A stretch of 8,385 nucleotides of DNA from an uncultured Flavobacteriaceae bacterium (GCA_913020685.1 CAJWAY010000052.1:1-8385), one strand, 5' to 3'. Positions 1 through 6,323 are shown, counted from the stretch's first letter. Numbers and translations: made by a program. Notes: generated from the letters alone by a model not told the origin.

Positions 1-544
1 AAGAAGGAACGCTCATTCCTAGGGTACTGATGAATTGCAACCACCGATCAATCCATGTGTTGTATAACAATGTTGATAAAACTCCCAATAAAATCCCAAA
101 AACAATTGCGATAGAAATTGAAGCAACTGCCAAAATCAGAGTGTTGGGTAAAGTTTCGGAAATAACTTCAGAAACTTTTTTCCCCCTTTTTTGATAAGAT
201 GTTCTCAGATATGGCAATTTGATGGTCAAAACATAATTATTGTCATGAATTAGTGGAAAAGCACTATATTTTTCTTTAGAGAAATAAGAAAGATCATTTT
301 GATCTGTTGAATGCATCGATAGAGGAGACAAATCATTGAGATATAGGAAGTATTGCTTGGATAAAGGGAGGTCAAAACCATATTTTTTTTTAACCAATGC
401 CAATTGATCACTGCTTTCATTCTGACCCAACATCATTTGCGCAGGATCACCAGGTAAGACATTAAAAAGGAAAAATACCAAACTCACAACCCCAAAAAGG
501 GTTAAAAAGGCATAAAAAAGTTTTGAGAGTAAGTTCCTTAACAT
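1..544 (-). CDS. DppB-type ABC transporter permease, N-terminal 181 residues (runs off the left edge)
   Basis: This is the inner-membrane permease subunit of a peptide/nickel-type ABC importer (BPD_transp_1 family). I translated the edge ORF by hand. It opens with a short basic N-terminus (MLRNLLSKLF), a hydrophobic helix at about residues 10-30, and the family hallmark LPGDPAQMMLGQ at 29-41. Next come KKKYGFDLPLSKQY (about 52-65), a long polar extracytoplasmic stretch (about 66-130), ETLPNTLILA (130-139) and a second membrane helix (about 135-161). It is cut at GMSVPS, where the family continues into the conserved permease core. The loop is about 35 residues longer than I recall for E. coli DppB, and the usual GDLG-S motif is not recognisable. 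The ATG at 542-544 directly abuts the TAG stop of the DUF1599 gene, so the two are surely co-transcribed. The substrate cannot be told; partner subunits would lie beyond the edge or elsewhere. Confidence 0.85.
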   Translation of the reverse strand, partial: MLRNLLSKLFYAFLTLFGVVSLVFFLFNVLPGDPAQMMLGQNESSDQLALVKKKYGFDLPLSKQYFLYLNDLSPLSMHSTDQNDLSYFSKEKYSAFPLIHDNNYVLTIKLPYLRTSYQKRGKKVSEVISETLPNTLILAVASISIAIVFGILLGVLSTLLYNTWIDRWLQFISTLGMSVPS

Positions 545-1090
545 CTATTCTTCAAAAGCCTTTAGGTGAATTAAAGCAAATACAGCATAGTTGACAATGT
601 CTTTATAATTGGCATCAATCCCTTCACTTACACTGGTTTTGCCATCGTTGCCCTCTATTTGCTTGACACGCATCAATTTTTGCAAAATCAAATCCGTTAG
701 AGAGCTCACCCGCATGTCACGCCATGCCTCACCGTAGTCGTGATTTTTGTCCATCATTAGAGCATAAACCACTTTTGATTGTTTATCATATTGAACCAGG
801 GCTTGTTCGGTATTCAAATCGGGTGAATCAGATACACCCAACTCTAATTGAATCAAAGCCATCAGGGAGTAATTGATGACCCCTATAAACTCAGAAACTT
901 CACCCTCATCCACTTTTTGGGAAGTATTGGTCTGTAAGCCTCTTATTCTTTGGGCCTTAATAAAAATTTGATCTGTCAATGAAGGAAGACGCAGTATTCG
1001 CCAAGCACTACCATAATCCGTCATCTTTTTCGCAAACAGCGACTGACAAATCTTCATTACCCTTTGATATTGTTCGGGTGTGGATGTCAT
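545..1090 (-). CDS. DUF1599 (nucleotide modification associated domain 1) protein with two tandem copies of the domain
   Basis: A protein of unknown biochemical function. The sequence shows two related all-alpha-looking units. Numbered from the start chosen here, unit 1 has DYGSAWRILRLPSLTD at residues 25-40 and INYSLMALIQLEL at 72-84. Unit 2 has DYGEAWRDMRVSSLTD at 118-133 and VNYAVFALIHLKA at 166-178. This matches DUF1599, a family also linked by comparative genomics to phage nucleotide-modification genes; that role is unproven. I chose the ATG at 1088-1090 (MTSTPEQYQRVM) because the domain starts there and because it leaves 89 bp for divergent promoters, including a -7 motif at 1100-1107. 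An upstream in-frame ATG at 1145-1147 would add 19 residues unlike the family and leave only 32 bp before folP. The product would then be 181 or 200 residues. The stop (TAG) touches the ATG of the following permease gene. Confidence 0.9.
   Translation of the reverse strand: MTSTPEQYQRVMKICQSLFAKKMTDYGSAWRILRLPSLTDQIFIKAQRIRGLQTNTSQKVDEGEVSEFIGVINYSLMALIQLELGVSDSPDLNTEQALVQYDKQSKVVYALMMDKNHDYGEAWRDMRVSSLTDLILQKLMRVKQIEGNDGKTSVSEGIDANYKDIVNYAVFALIHLKAFEE
557..1018 (-). repeat. Internal tandem domain duplication inside the DUF1599 gene
   Basis: Unit 1 (bases 839-1018) and unit 2 (557-739) encode the same pattern, D-Y-G-x-A-W-R-x-x-R-x-x-S-L-T-D-x-I, followed about 40 residues later by (I/V)NY-x-x-x-ALI-x-L. 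The period is about 93 residues. The two copies differ clearly at DNA level, so this is an old duplication fused into one chain, not a recent sequence repeat. Confidence 0.8.
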
Positions 1091-1099
1091 ACGTTTATT

Positions 1100-1107
1100 T
1101 ATCTTTG
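1100..1107 (+). promoter_or_regulatory. Candidate -7 promoter element (TATCTTTG) for folP-cdaA
   Basis: TATCTTTG matches the Bacteroidota -7 consensus TAnnTTTG exactly and faces folP. A start point about 7 bases downstream would give a 5' leader of roughly 65 nt. The best upstream TTG (1070-1072) lies 27 bases away, farther than the usual 19-21, so the -33 element is weak or absent. The site lies inside the alternative longer DUF1599 ORF, which favours the shorter start for that gene. Confidence 0.35.
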
Positions 1108-1155
1108 GCGTAAATTTCGATATTTTTTTTAACTCTGTAAAGAGCATTATTAAAA

Positions 1156-1173
1156 GTTTAAAACAATTTAAAC
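1156..1173. repeat. Perfect inverted repeat GTTTAAA-acaa-TTTAAAC between DUF1599 and folP
   Basis: Two perfect 7-base arms (1156-1162 and 1167-1173) flank a 4-base centre. The repeat ends 6 bases before the folP ATG, in the gap between divergent genes. It could be an operator for one or both transcription units, or a weak AU-rich hairpin next to the folP start codon. In so AT-rich a gap, chance is also possible. Confidence 0.45.
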
Positions 1174-1179
1174 CACATC

Positions 1180-2001
1180 ATGACCATTAATATCAAAGGG
1201 GAGCTGATTGATCTATCACAGCCCAAAATCATGGGAATACTCAATTTAACCCCTGATTCGTTTTATGACGGTGGCAAATTCAATGCCGAAGACCAAGCAT
1301 TGATGCAAACCGAGAAAATGATTAGTGAAGGAGCTTACTTTATTGACTTGGGTGCTTGCAGTACCCAACCCGGTGCAGAAGAAATCACTGAGGAGGAAGA
1401 GAAAAAAAGACTTTTTAACATTTTGGAAAAACTAATAGAAAGCTTTCCCAAACAGTTTTTTTCCATTGACACCTATCGGTCTGCTGTAGCAGAGGGATGT
1501 CTCAACAGAGGGGCGGTGATGATCAATGATATTTCTGGAGGTCAGTTTGATGCCAAAATGATGCAAACCGTTGGTGAAAAAAATGTTCCCTATGTGCTGA
1601 TGCATCTTTTGGGAACCCCAAAAGACATGCAAAAAAATCCAAAGTACGATAATGTTGTTCAAGAAGTACTCTATTATTTTTCCGAAAAAATTCAGCAAGC
1701 ATACCGCAACGGTATCAATGACGTTATTATAGATCCCGGTTTTGGATTCGGAAAAACTTTAGAACACAACTATGAGTTAATGAATCACCTGGATTTATTC
1801 CAAAGTCTAGAACTTCCGGTACTAGTTGGAATATCAAGAAAATCCATGATTTACAAAAAGTTGGGTGTAACAGCCGATAAAGCCCTCAACGGAACCACAG
1901 TTCTAAACACAATTGCTTTATCTAAAGGGGCTAATATTCTGAGAGTTCACGACGTAAAACAAGCTAAAGAATGTATCGAATTATTGCAAGCCCTCAGATA
2001 G
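1180..2001 (+). CDS. folP: Dihydropteroate synthase
   Basis: A cytoplasmic folate-pathway enzyme that joins 6-hydroxymethyl-7,8-dihydropterin diphosphate to p-aminobenzoate, making dihydropteroate; it is the sulfonamide target. At 273 residues it is of normal bacterial length and shows the full TIM-barrel motif series: GILNLTPDSFYDGG (19-32), DLGACSTQPGA (56-66), SIDTYR (95-100), INDISGG (115-121), MHLLGTPKDMQ (141-151), DPGFGFGKT (185-193), GISRKS (217-222), NGTT (237-240) and RVHDV (255-259). The loop usually written STRPG reads STQPG here, with Gln63 encoded by CAA. The ATG at 1180 is well placed and has no Shine-Dalgarno. The stop is 26 bases before the TTG start of cdaA, so the two genes form a likely operon. 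Confidence 0.97.
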   Translation: MTINIKGELIDLSQPKIMGILNLTPDSFYDGGKFNAEDQALMQTEKMISEGAYFIDLGACSTQPGAEEITEEEEKKRLFNILEKLIESFPKQFFSIDTYRSAVAEGCLNRGAVMINDISGGQFDAKMMQTVGEKNVPYVLMHLLGTPKDMQKNPKYDNVVQEVLYYFSEKIQQAYRNGINDVIIDPGFGFGKTLEHNYELMNHLDLFQSLELPVLVGISRKSMIYKKLGVTADKALNGTTVLNTIALSKGANILRVHDVKQAKECIELLQALR

Positions 2002-2027
2002 TTTTATAATTTTACAAAAAAGCAGCA

Positions 2028-2816
2028 TTGGACAAAATTGATTTTCTAGACTTTAGCTTTATCGACATTCTTGACATTCTTTTGGTCGGCTTGCTTCTAT
2101 TTTATGCCTACAGACTAGTCAAAGGAACGGTTGCCATAAATATTTTTATAGGCATAGTCATCTTTTATGTTATTTGGAAACTGACGGACATTCTAAACTT
2201 GGATGTTTTGAGTAATATCTTGGGTAAGTTTATTAGTGTTGGATTTTTTGCATTGATTGTCGTATTTCAGCAAGAGATCCGAAAGTTTTTACTCTTGATT
2301 GGTTCTACCAATTTTGCCTCAAAGCGTAGTGTTGTGCGTTATTTTAATTTTCTAAATCAAGATCAAGGATCACTAAATATTGATCTTAAAGCTTTATTAA
2401 GTGCCTGTAATAAAATGGCTAATGAAAAAACAGGGGCCATTATAGTACTCGAAAGAGAGAACAATCTGGATTTTTTACACAATACGGGAGACGAAGCCAA
2501 TATCGAACTAAGTGGGCAAATTTTAGAAACAATATTTTTTAAAAATAGCCCACTACACGATGGAGCAGTTATAGTAAAAAATAATTTTATTATAGCTACC
2601 AGGGTAGTACTTCCTGTATCTGAATCCGCATCTATTCCCTCTAGATTTGGACTTCGCCATAGGGCAGCCATTGGGATAAGTGAAAAAACAGATGCGGTAG
2701 TATTAGTAATATCTGAACAAAGTGGTAAAATATCTTATATTAAAGATGGTAACTTTTGTAAGTTTAAAAGCATTGATGACTTAATGCGAATATTAAATGA
2801 AGATCTTTCACTATAG
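2028..2816 (+). CDS. cdaA: Diadenylate cyclase CdaA (membrane-bound c-di-AMP synthase)
   Basis: Makes the second messenger cyclic di-AMP from two ATP at the inner face of the cytoplasmic membrane. The 262-residue product has the CdaA plan: three membrane helices (about 13-30, 34-52 and 64-82), a short basic linker, then a DAC domain with NSPLHDGAVIV (173-183, carrying the catalytic DGA at 178-180) and SRFGLRHRAAIG (205-216, carrying the RHR motif that binds ATP phosphates). The start is TTG at 2028-2030 (reading MDKIDFLDFSF). An in-frame TAA at 2007-2009 leaves no ATG or GTG upstream, and the next in-frame ATG would delete the membrane part. It follows folP by 26 bp. The stop is one base from the stop of the convergent ABC exporter. 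The cdaR and glmM neighbours known from Firmicutes are absent here. Confidence 0.96.
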   Translation: MDKIDFLDFSFIDILDILLVGLLLFYAYRLVKGTVAINIFIGIVIFYVIWKLTDILNLDVLSNILGKFISVGFFALIVVFQQEIRKFLLLIGSTNFASKRSVVRYFNFLNQDQGSLNIDLKALLSACNKMANEKTGAIIVLERENNLDFLHNTGDEANIELSGQILETIFFKNSPLHDGAVIVKNNFIIATRVVLPVSESASIPSRFGLRHRAAIGISEKTDAVVLVISEQSGKISYIKDGNFCKFKSIDDLMRILNEDLSL

Positions 2817-2817
2817 A

Positions 2818-4581
2818 TCATACAGCGACCTCTAAGAACTGAATTTTGTACAATTGAGAGTAAAATCCATTTTTGATCCCCAATAGCTCTTTGTGCGAAC
2901 CAATCTCTACTATTTTTCCAGAATCCATAACTACAATGCGGTCAGCATTTTTTATTGTGGAAAGGCGGTGTGCAATGAGTATAGAGGTTTTGTTAGAAGT
3001 AATTTTATAGGTTGCATTTTTGATCAATTCTTCTGAATGAGAATCTATCGATGAAGTTGCTTCATCCAATATTAATATACTTGGGTTGGCAATATAAATC
3101 CTTAAAAAGGCAATCAATTGTCGCTGACCAGAGGAAAGCATAACCCCTCTTTCCTTTACATTATAATCATATCCTCCAGGAAGAGATTCAATAAAATCAT
3201 GCACCCCTATTTGTTTTGCCGCTAAATAAACCATTGATCTTGTCACATTCGGGTTATAAAGTGTTATGTTGTTAAAAATTGTATCGGCAAACAAAAACAC
3301 ATCTTGTAGTACGATACCCACATGTTCTCTTAACGATTGAAGCGTGAAATCTTTAATAGATCGATTATCAAAATAAATCTCTCCTTTTTCAAATTCATAA
3401 AATCTTGTAATTAAGTTGATTAAAGTTGACTTACCAGCACCGGTTGACCCTACGATGGCGATTTTTTCCCCCTGTTGAATGTCCAAATCAATTCCTTTAA
3501 TTACCTCTTCCCCTTCAATATAAGAGAACCTCAAGCCATCAATTCTAATTTTACCCTGAATTTTTTTAGGACTCCATTGTCCGTTATCCAATACCTGACT
3601 TTCGGTTTTGATAATCTTAAATATACGATCTGCAGCAACCATTCCCATTTGCAAGGTGTTAAACTTATCAGCTATGTGGCGTAAAGGACGGAAAAGCATC
3701 TGTGACATTTGAATGAATAAAAAAATTGTACCCATTGAAATGGAACCGCCTGTGACCAAATTCAAACCTCCATACCAAACCAATAAGCCCAAGGTGATTG
3801 ATGAGGATATCTCAGCAATGGGAAAGAAAATGGAGTTGTACCAAACAGTTTTTAACCAGGCCTTTTTATGCTTTTCATTGATAGATACAAAATATTCATA
3901 TTCAATTTTTTCTCGATGAAATAGCTGGACTATTTGCATGCCTGTGATTCTCTCCTGTATAAAAGAGTTTAAGTTTGCTACTTGAAAACGAACTTCTTCA
4001 AATGCAGTCTTCATGGATTTCTGAAAGATTCTTGTTGCATATATTATAATAGGAAGAACTGAAAAGACAATCAAAGAAAGTTCCCAGTCAATAAATAACA
4101 TAATAAATATAACAACTGCCATTTTGAGAAAATCTGCAACGATCATAAATAAGCCCTGTGAAAAAATACTCGCTATAGTTTCTATATCGTTTACAGCTCG
4201 GGTCACCAATCTTCCTACAGCTGACTTATCAAAATAAGCCATTTTAAACCCAACGATCTTCTTGAACAAGACCACCCTTAAATCACGAATAACATTTTGT
4301 CCTAACCAGTTAGCAAAGAATACAAAAAGAAATTGAAAAATCACCTCTGAAAAGAGCGCAATTAGCATCATTCCAATCAAAAAAATCATTCCATCAAAAT
4401 CCTTTAAACGAATATAGTCGTCTACAGTAATTTTCAATAAATAAGGAGTCAACGCAGAAAAACCTGCCAAAATTATTGCAGAAGTCATGACAAAGTAATA
4501 AGTCTTTTTGTAAGGCTTTACATATATCATCAACTTGGAAAATAATTTTATATCAAATATGTTCCCTTTTCCGTTTACCAT
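2818..4581 (-). CDS. ABC exporter half-transporter (fused membrane and ATPase domains)
   Basis: A 587-residue type IV exporter half that would work as a dimer in the cytoplasmic membrane, in the MsbA/multidrug family. Residues about 25-310 form a six-helix membrane domain (ABC_membrane), with the coupling-helix region YFDKSAVGRLVTRAVND at 116-132. The ATPase domain follows: Walker A GSTGAGKST (378-386), Q-loop Gln426, signature LSSGQ (482-486), Walker B ILILDE with catalytic Glu507, D-loop SSID (510-513) and switch His538 in IAHRLSTI. All catalytic residues are present, so a homodimer is possible. LSSGQRQLIAF resembles the YheH/LmrD-like branch, whose members often pair with a second half; none is seen here. 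The substrate (lipid, drug or peptide) cannot be inferred. Its ATG shares one base with the truA stop (TGATG), implying translational coupling to truA. Confidence 0.95.
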   Translation of the reverse strand: MVNGKGNIFDIKLFSKLMIYVKPYKKTYYFVMTSAIILAGFSALTPYLLKITVDDYIRLKDFDGMIFLIGMMLIALFSEVIFQFLFVFFANWLGQNVIRDLRVVLFKKIVGFKMAYFDKSAVGRLVTRAVNDIETIASIFSQGLFMIVADFLKMAVVIFIMLFIDWELSLIVFSVLPIIIYATRIFQKSMKTAFEEVRFQVANLNSFIQERITGMQIVQLFHREKIEYEYFVSINEKHKKAWLKTVWYNSIFFPIAEISSSITLGLLVWYGGLNLVTGGSISMGTIFLFIQMSQMLFRPLRHIADKFNTLQMGMVAADRIFKIIKTESQVLDNGQWSPKKIQGKIRIDGLRFSYIEGEEVIKGIDLDIQQGEKIAIVGSTGAGKSTLINLITRFYEFEKGEIYFDNRSIKDFTLQSLREHVGIVLQDVFLFADTIFNNITLYNPNVTRSMVYLAAKQIGVHDFIESLPGGYDYNVKERGVMLSSGQRQLIAFLRIYIANPSILILDEATSSIDSHSEELIKNATYKITSNKTSILIAHRLSTIKNADRIVVMDSGKIVEIGSHKELLGIKNGFYSQLYKIQFLEVAV

Positions 4582-5339
4582 CAGTCAATAAATATATTTT
4601 TAGGGTAATCAATACGACTCAGATATAACCCATGTGCGGGAACAGAAAATCCAGCTCGTCGTCTGTCTTTTCTCTTTATCAAATCCTCCATATCTTCAAC
4701 TTTTCTCTTTTTGTAACCTACTTCTAAAAGTGTTCCTACTATGGATCTAACCATATTTCTCAAAAACCTATTGGAGGAGATGTAAAAAATCAAAGAGGAC
4801 CCCTCTTGTTTCCAAACTGCTTTTTTTATTTTACATAGAAAAGTTTTTACATCGGTATTTGTCTTAGAAAAACACTCAAAATCCTGATGAAGCAAAAGAG
4901 TTTTTGCCGCCTCATTCATCATATCAATGTCTGGTTTATTTTTTAAGTAATAATGAAATTGTGAATGAAAGGGGTCTTTCGCCGTAGAAATATGATATTC
5001 ATAGTGTCGAGCAGTAGCATCGAAACGAGCATTTGCATTTGCTTGAACCTGCCTTATTCCTTTAATAGAGATATCATCTTTTAGAAAACCATTTAAATGA
5101 AAAACGAGTTCTCTGGTGTTAGCAATTTTCTGCAATACATCAAAATGCGCATACATCTGTAGGGCATGAACTCCGGTATCGGTCCTGCCTGCTCCCAAAA
5201 GACTAATACTATTTCTAGCCAGCCTGCTTAAAGCCTCCTCCAAGACTTGCTGAACACTGATCGCATTAGTTTGGCGTTGCCACCCATGATAGGCCGATCC
5301 ATCATATGATAACTCAATAAAATATCTTGTTAATTCCAT
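4581..5339 (-). CDS. truA: tRNA pseudouridine(38-40) synthase TruA
   Basis: Converts uridines 38-40 of the tRNA anticodon arm to pseudouridine in the cytoplasm. From the ATG chosen here the product has 252 residues, normal for TruA. It begins MELTRYFIELSYDGSAYHGWQ and carries the catalytic motif GRTDTGVHA with the nucleophilic Asp at residue 54. Later motifs are FDATARHYEYHI (about 105-116), the RFLRNMVRSIVGTLLEVG segment and the C-terminal RRRAGFSVPAHGLYL. A GTG at 5346-5348 would add three residues. I prefer the ATG at 5337-5339 because a -7 type box overlaps the GTG and would put transcription start almost at the ATG. It is the first gene of a two-gene unit with the overlapping ABC exporter and is divergent from the phosphoesterase gene. 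Confidence 0.96.
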   Translation of the reverse strand: MELTRYFIELSYDGSAYHGWQRQTNAISVQQVLEEALSRLARNSISLLGAGRTDTGVHALQMYAHFDVLQKIANTRELVFHLNGFLKDDISIKGIRQVQANANARFDATARHYEYHISTAKDPFHSQFHYYLKNKPDIDMMNEAAKTLLLHQDFECFSKTNTDVKTFLCKIKKAVWKQEGSSLIFYISSNRFLRNMVRSIVGTLLEVGYKKRKVEDMEDLIKRKDRRRAGFSVPAHGLYLSRIDYPKNIFID

Positions 5340-5347
5340 TGAAATCA

Positions 5348-5355
5348 CAAAGATA
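5348..5355 (-). promoter_or_regulatory. Candidate -7 promoter element for truA
   Basis: Read on the minus strand this is TATCTTTG, an exact TAnnTTTG match. It ends 8 bases before the truA ATG, so the transcript would have almost no leader. No TTG is seen at the expected -33 distance, which keeps confidence modest. Confidence 0.3.
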
Positions 5356-5397
5356 TTGTTTTAATGAAAAGAAAAAAGTGGTTTAAAAAAGTGAAAA

Positions 5398-5413
5398 ATC
5401 AAATATCTTTGAT
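5398..5413 (+). promoter_or_regulatory. Candidate -7 promoter element within a palindrome, for the phosphoesterase gene
   Basis: The motif TATCTTTG (5404-5411) matches TAnnTTTG exactly and lies 21 bases before the TTG start codon. It sits inside the perfect inverted repeat ATCAAA-tatc-TTTGAT, so a dimeric regulator could occupy the same bases. The expected -33 TTTG is only loosely matched by GTTTA at 5381-5385. Confidence 0.4.
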
Positions 5414-5432
5414 ACATAAATAAAAATTACTT

Positions 5433-5960
5433 TTGAAAAAAATCTTACTACTATCTGATACCCACGGTTATTTAGATCAAAAGATCATCAAATACATAAA
5501 TAATACCGATGAAGTATGGCATGCCGGAGATATTGGATCAGCTGATGTTACTGATGAAATTTCAAAATTAAAACCACTAAGAGGTGTTTATGGAAACATT
5601 GATGGACAGGAATTGAGAAGTCAATTTCCTGTGAATCAAATATTCAGCTGCCAAGGGGTAAAGGTTGTAATGACTCACATTGGAGGGCACCCTGGAAAAT
5701 ACAATCCTAAAGTAAAAAAACTCATTCTTGAAGAAAAACCAAAGCTTTATATTTGTGGCCATTCCCACATACTCAAGGTAATTCAAGATCGTAAAAACAA
5801 TCTTTTACACATGAATCCTGGGGCCAGTGGTATTCAGGGGTTTCACAAATTGAGGACCCTGTTACGGTTTGAGCTTAATCAGGGAAAAATTGAAAATTTA
5901 GAGGTTGTAGAATTGGGTCAAAGGGGAAGTTTAGCGCAAACGATCAATAGAACGTATTAG
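5433..5960 (+). CDS. YfcE/MJ0936-family metallophosphoesterase
   Basis: A 175-residue cytoplasmic calcineurin-like phosphoesterase with all metal-ligand motifs: SDTHG (8-12, Asp9 and His11), HAGDIG (30-35, Asp33), GVYGNID (51-57, Asn55), MTHIGG (80-85, His82), CGHSHIL (108-114, His110 and His112) and MNPGASG (127-133). These ligate a two-metal centre, so the enzyme should hydrolyse phosphodiesters. The physiological substrate of the family is unsettled. The start is TTG at 5433-5435, giving MKKILLLSDTHG, the expected N-terminus; no ATG or GTG fits. It appears to be monocistronic. Its last nine codons and stop overlap the 3' end of the convergent DUF4293 gene. Confidence 0.94.
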   Translation: MKKILLLSDTHGYLDQKIIKYINNTDEVWHAGDIGSADVTDEISKLKPLRGVYGNIDGQELRSQFPVNQIFSCQGVKVVMTHIGGHPGKYNPKVKKLILEEKPKLYICGHSHILKVIQDRKNNLLHMNPGASGIQGFHKLRTLLRFELNQGKIENLEVVELGQRGSLAQTINRTY

Positions 5961-6323
5961 ATCTTCGTCCTTTTGGATTGCCTTACTGCTCAAAATCAAT
6001 AATACCATTGACTGTAAGGGCATCAACAACCAGAGTAAAAAAGAATTCAACTCATCTGCATTGAACAATCCAAACATCAAAACTCCTGTCATTGCAACTT
6101 GAAGAAAAAAATGCAAACGATTGATAATCAATTGGGTTTTTCTGTTTTTGAAAATCATTAGGGATAAAAAGGCTAATGAACTAGTTAGAATGATATAGAA
6201 TTTCAAAATAATTGGAACCACAAAATCAAATATGAAAAAATCAAGGGGAGGCAAGAAAAAAAAACTGATGATAGATACCATGGCAATCATAAACAAAAAA
6301 ACCGTTTGAATACGCTGGATCAT
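5931..6323 (-). CDS. DUF4293 family small integral membrane protein
   Basis: A 130-residue membrane protein of unknown function, from a family found mainly in Bacteroidota. It starts MIQRIQTVFLF and has four hydrophobic segments (about 7-24, 32-57, 70-86 and 95-113). A basic loop (FKNRKTQLIINRL, about 58-70) lies between segments 2 and 3. It ends with the family's hallmark charged tail KDEDLIRSIDRLR. The pattern predicts both termini on the same side of the cytoplasmic membrane. The ATG at 6321-6323 is the expected start. It is divergent from rho across 151 bp and convergent with the phosphoesterase gene, overlapping it by 30 bp. I see no clear promoter of its own, and the function is unknown. 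Confidence 0.9.
   Translation of the reverse strand: MIQRIQTVFLFMIAMVSIISFFFLPPLDFFIFDFVVPIILKFYIILTSSLAFLSLMIFKNRKTQLIINRLHFFLQVAMTGVLMFGLFNADELNSFLLWLLMPLQSMVLLILSSKAIQKDEDLIRSIDRLR

Noticed and set aside
482..486. Non-canonical LSSGQ signature in the ABC exporter (residue positions) as a sign of a dead site
   Set aside because: LSSGQ is common in functional exporter halves, and the catalytic Glu507, Walker A lysine and switch histidine are all present.
1432..1698. Minus-strand open frame of 88 codons opposite folP
   Set aside because: It is opposite conserved DHPS motifs with no start context or family match.
2064..2081. Perfect tandem duplication of GACATTCTT
   Set aside because: It encodes DIL-DIL in the first membrane helix of CdaA. 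Two copies of a 9-mer in a hydrophobic helix need no special explanation.
2363..2671. Minus-strand open frame of 102 codons opposite cdaA
   Set aside because: It is fully inside the catalytic domain of cdaA and matches no family I know; Ser/Leu-rich shadow composition.
3475..3919. Two short plus-strand open frames opposite the ABC exporter
   Set aside because: They are antisense to the conserved ATPase and membrane domains and show no domain features.
5577..5786. Minus-strand open frame of 69 codons opposite the phosphoesterase
   Set aside because: It covers the conserved metal-binding motifs of the sense gene; no independent support.
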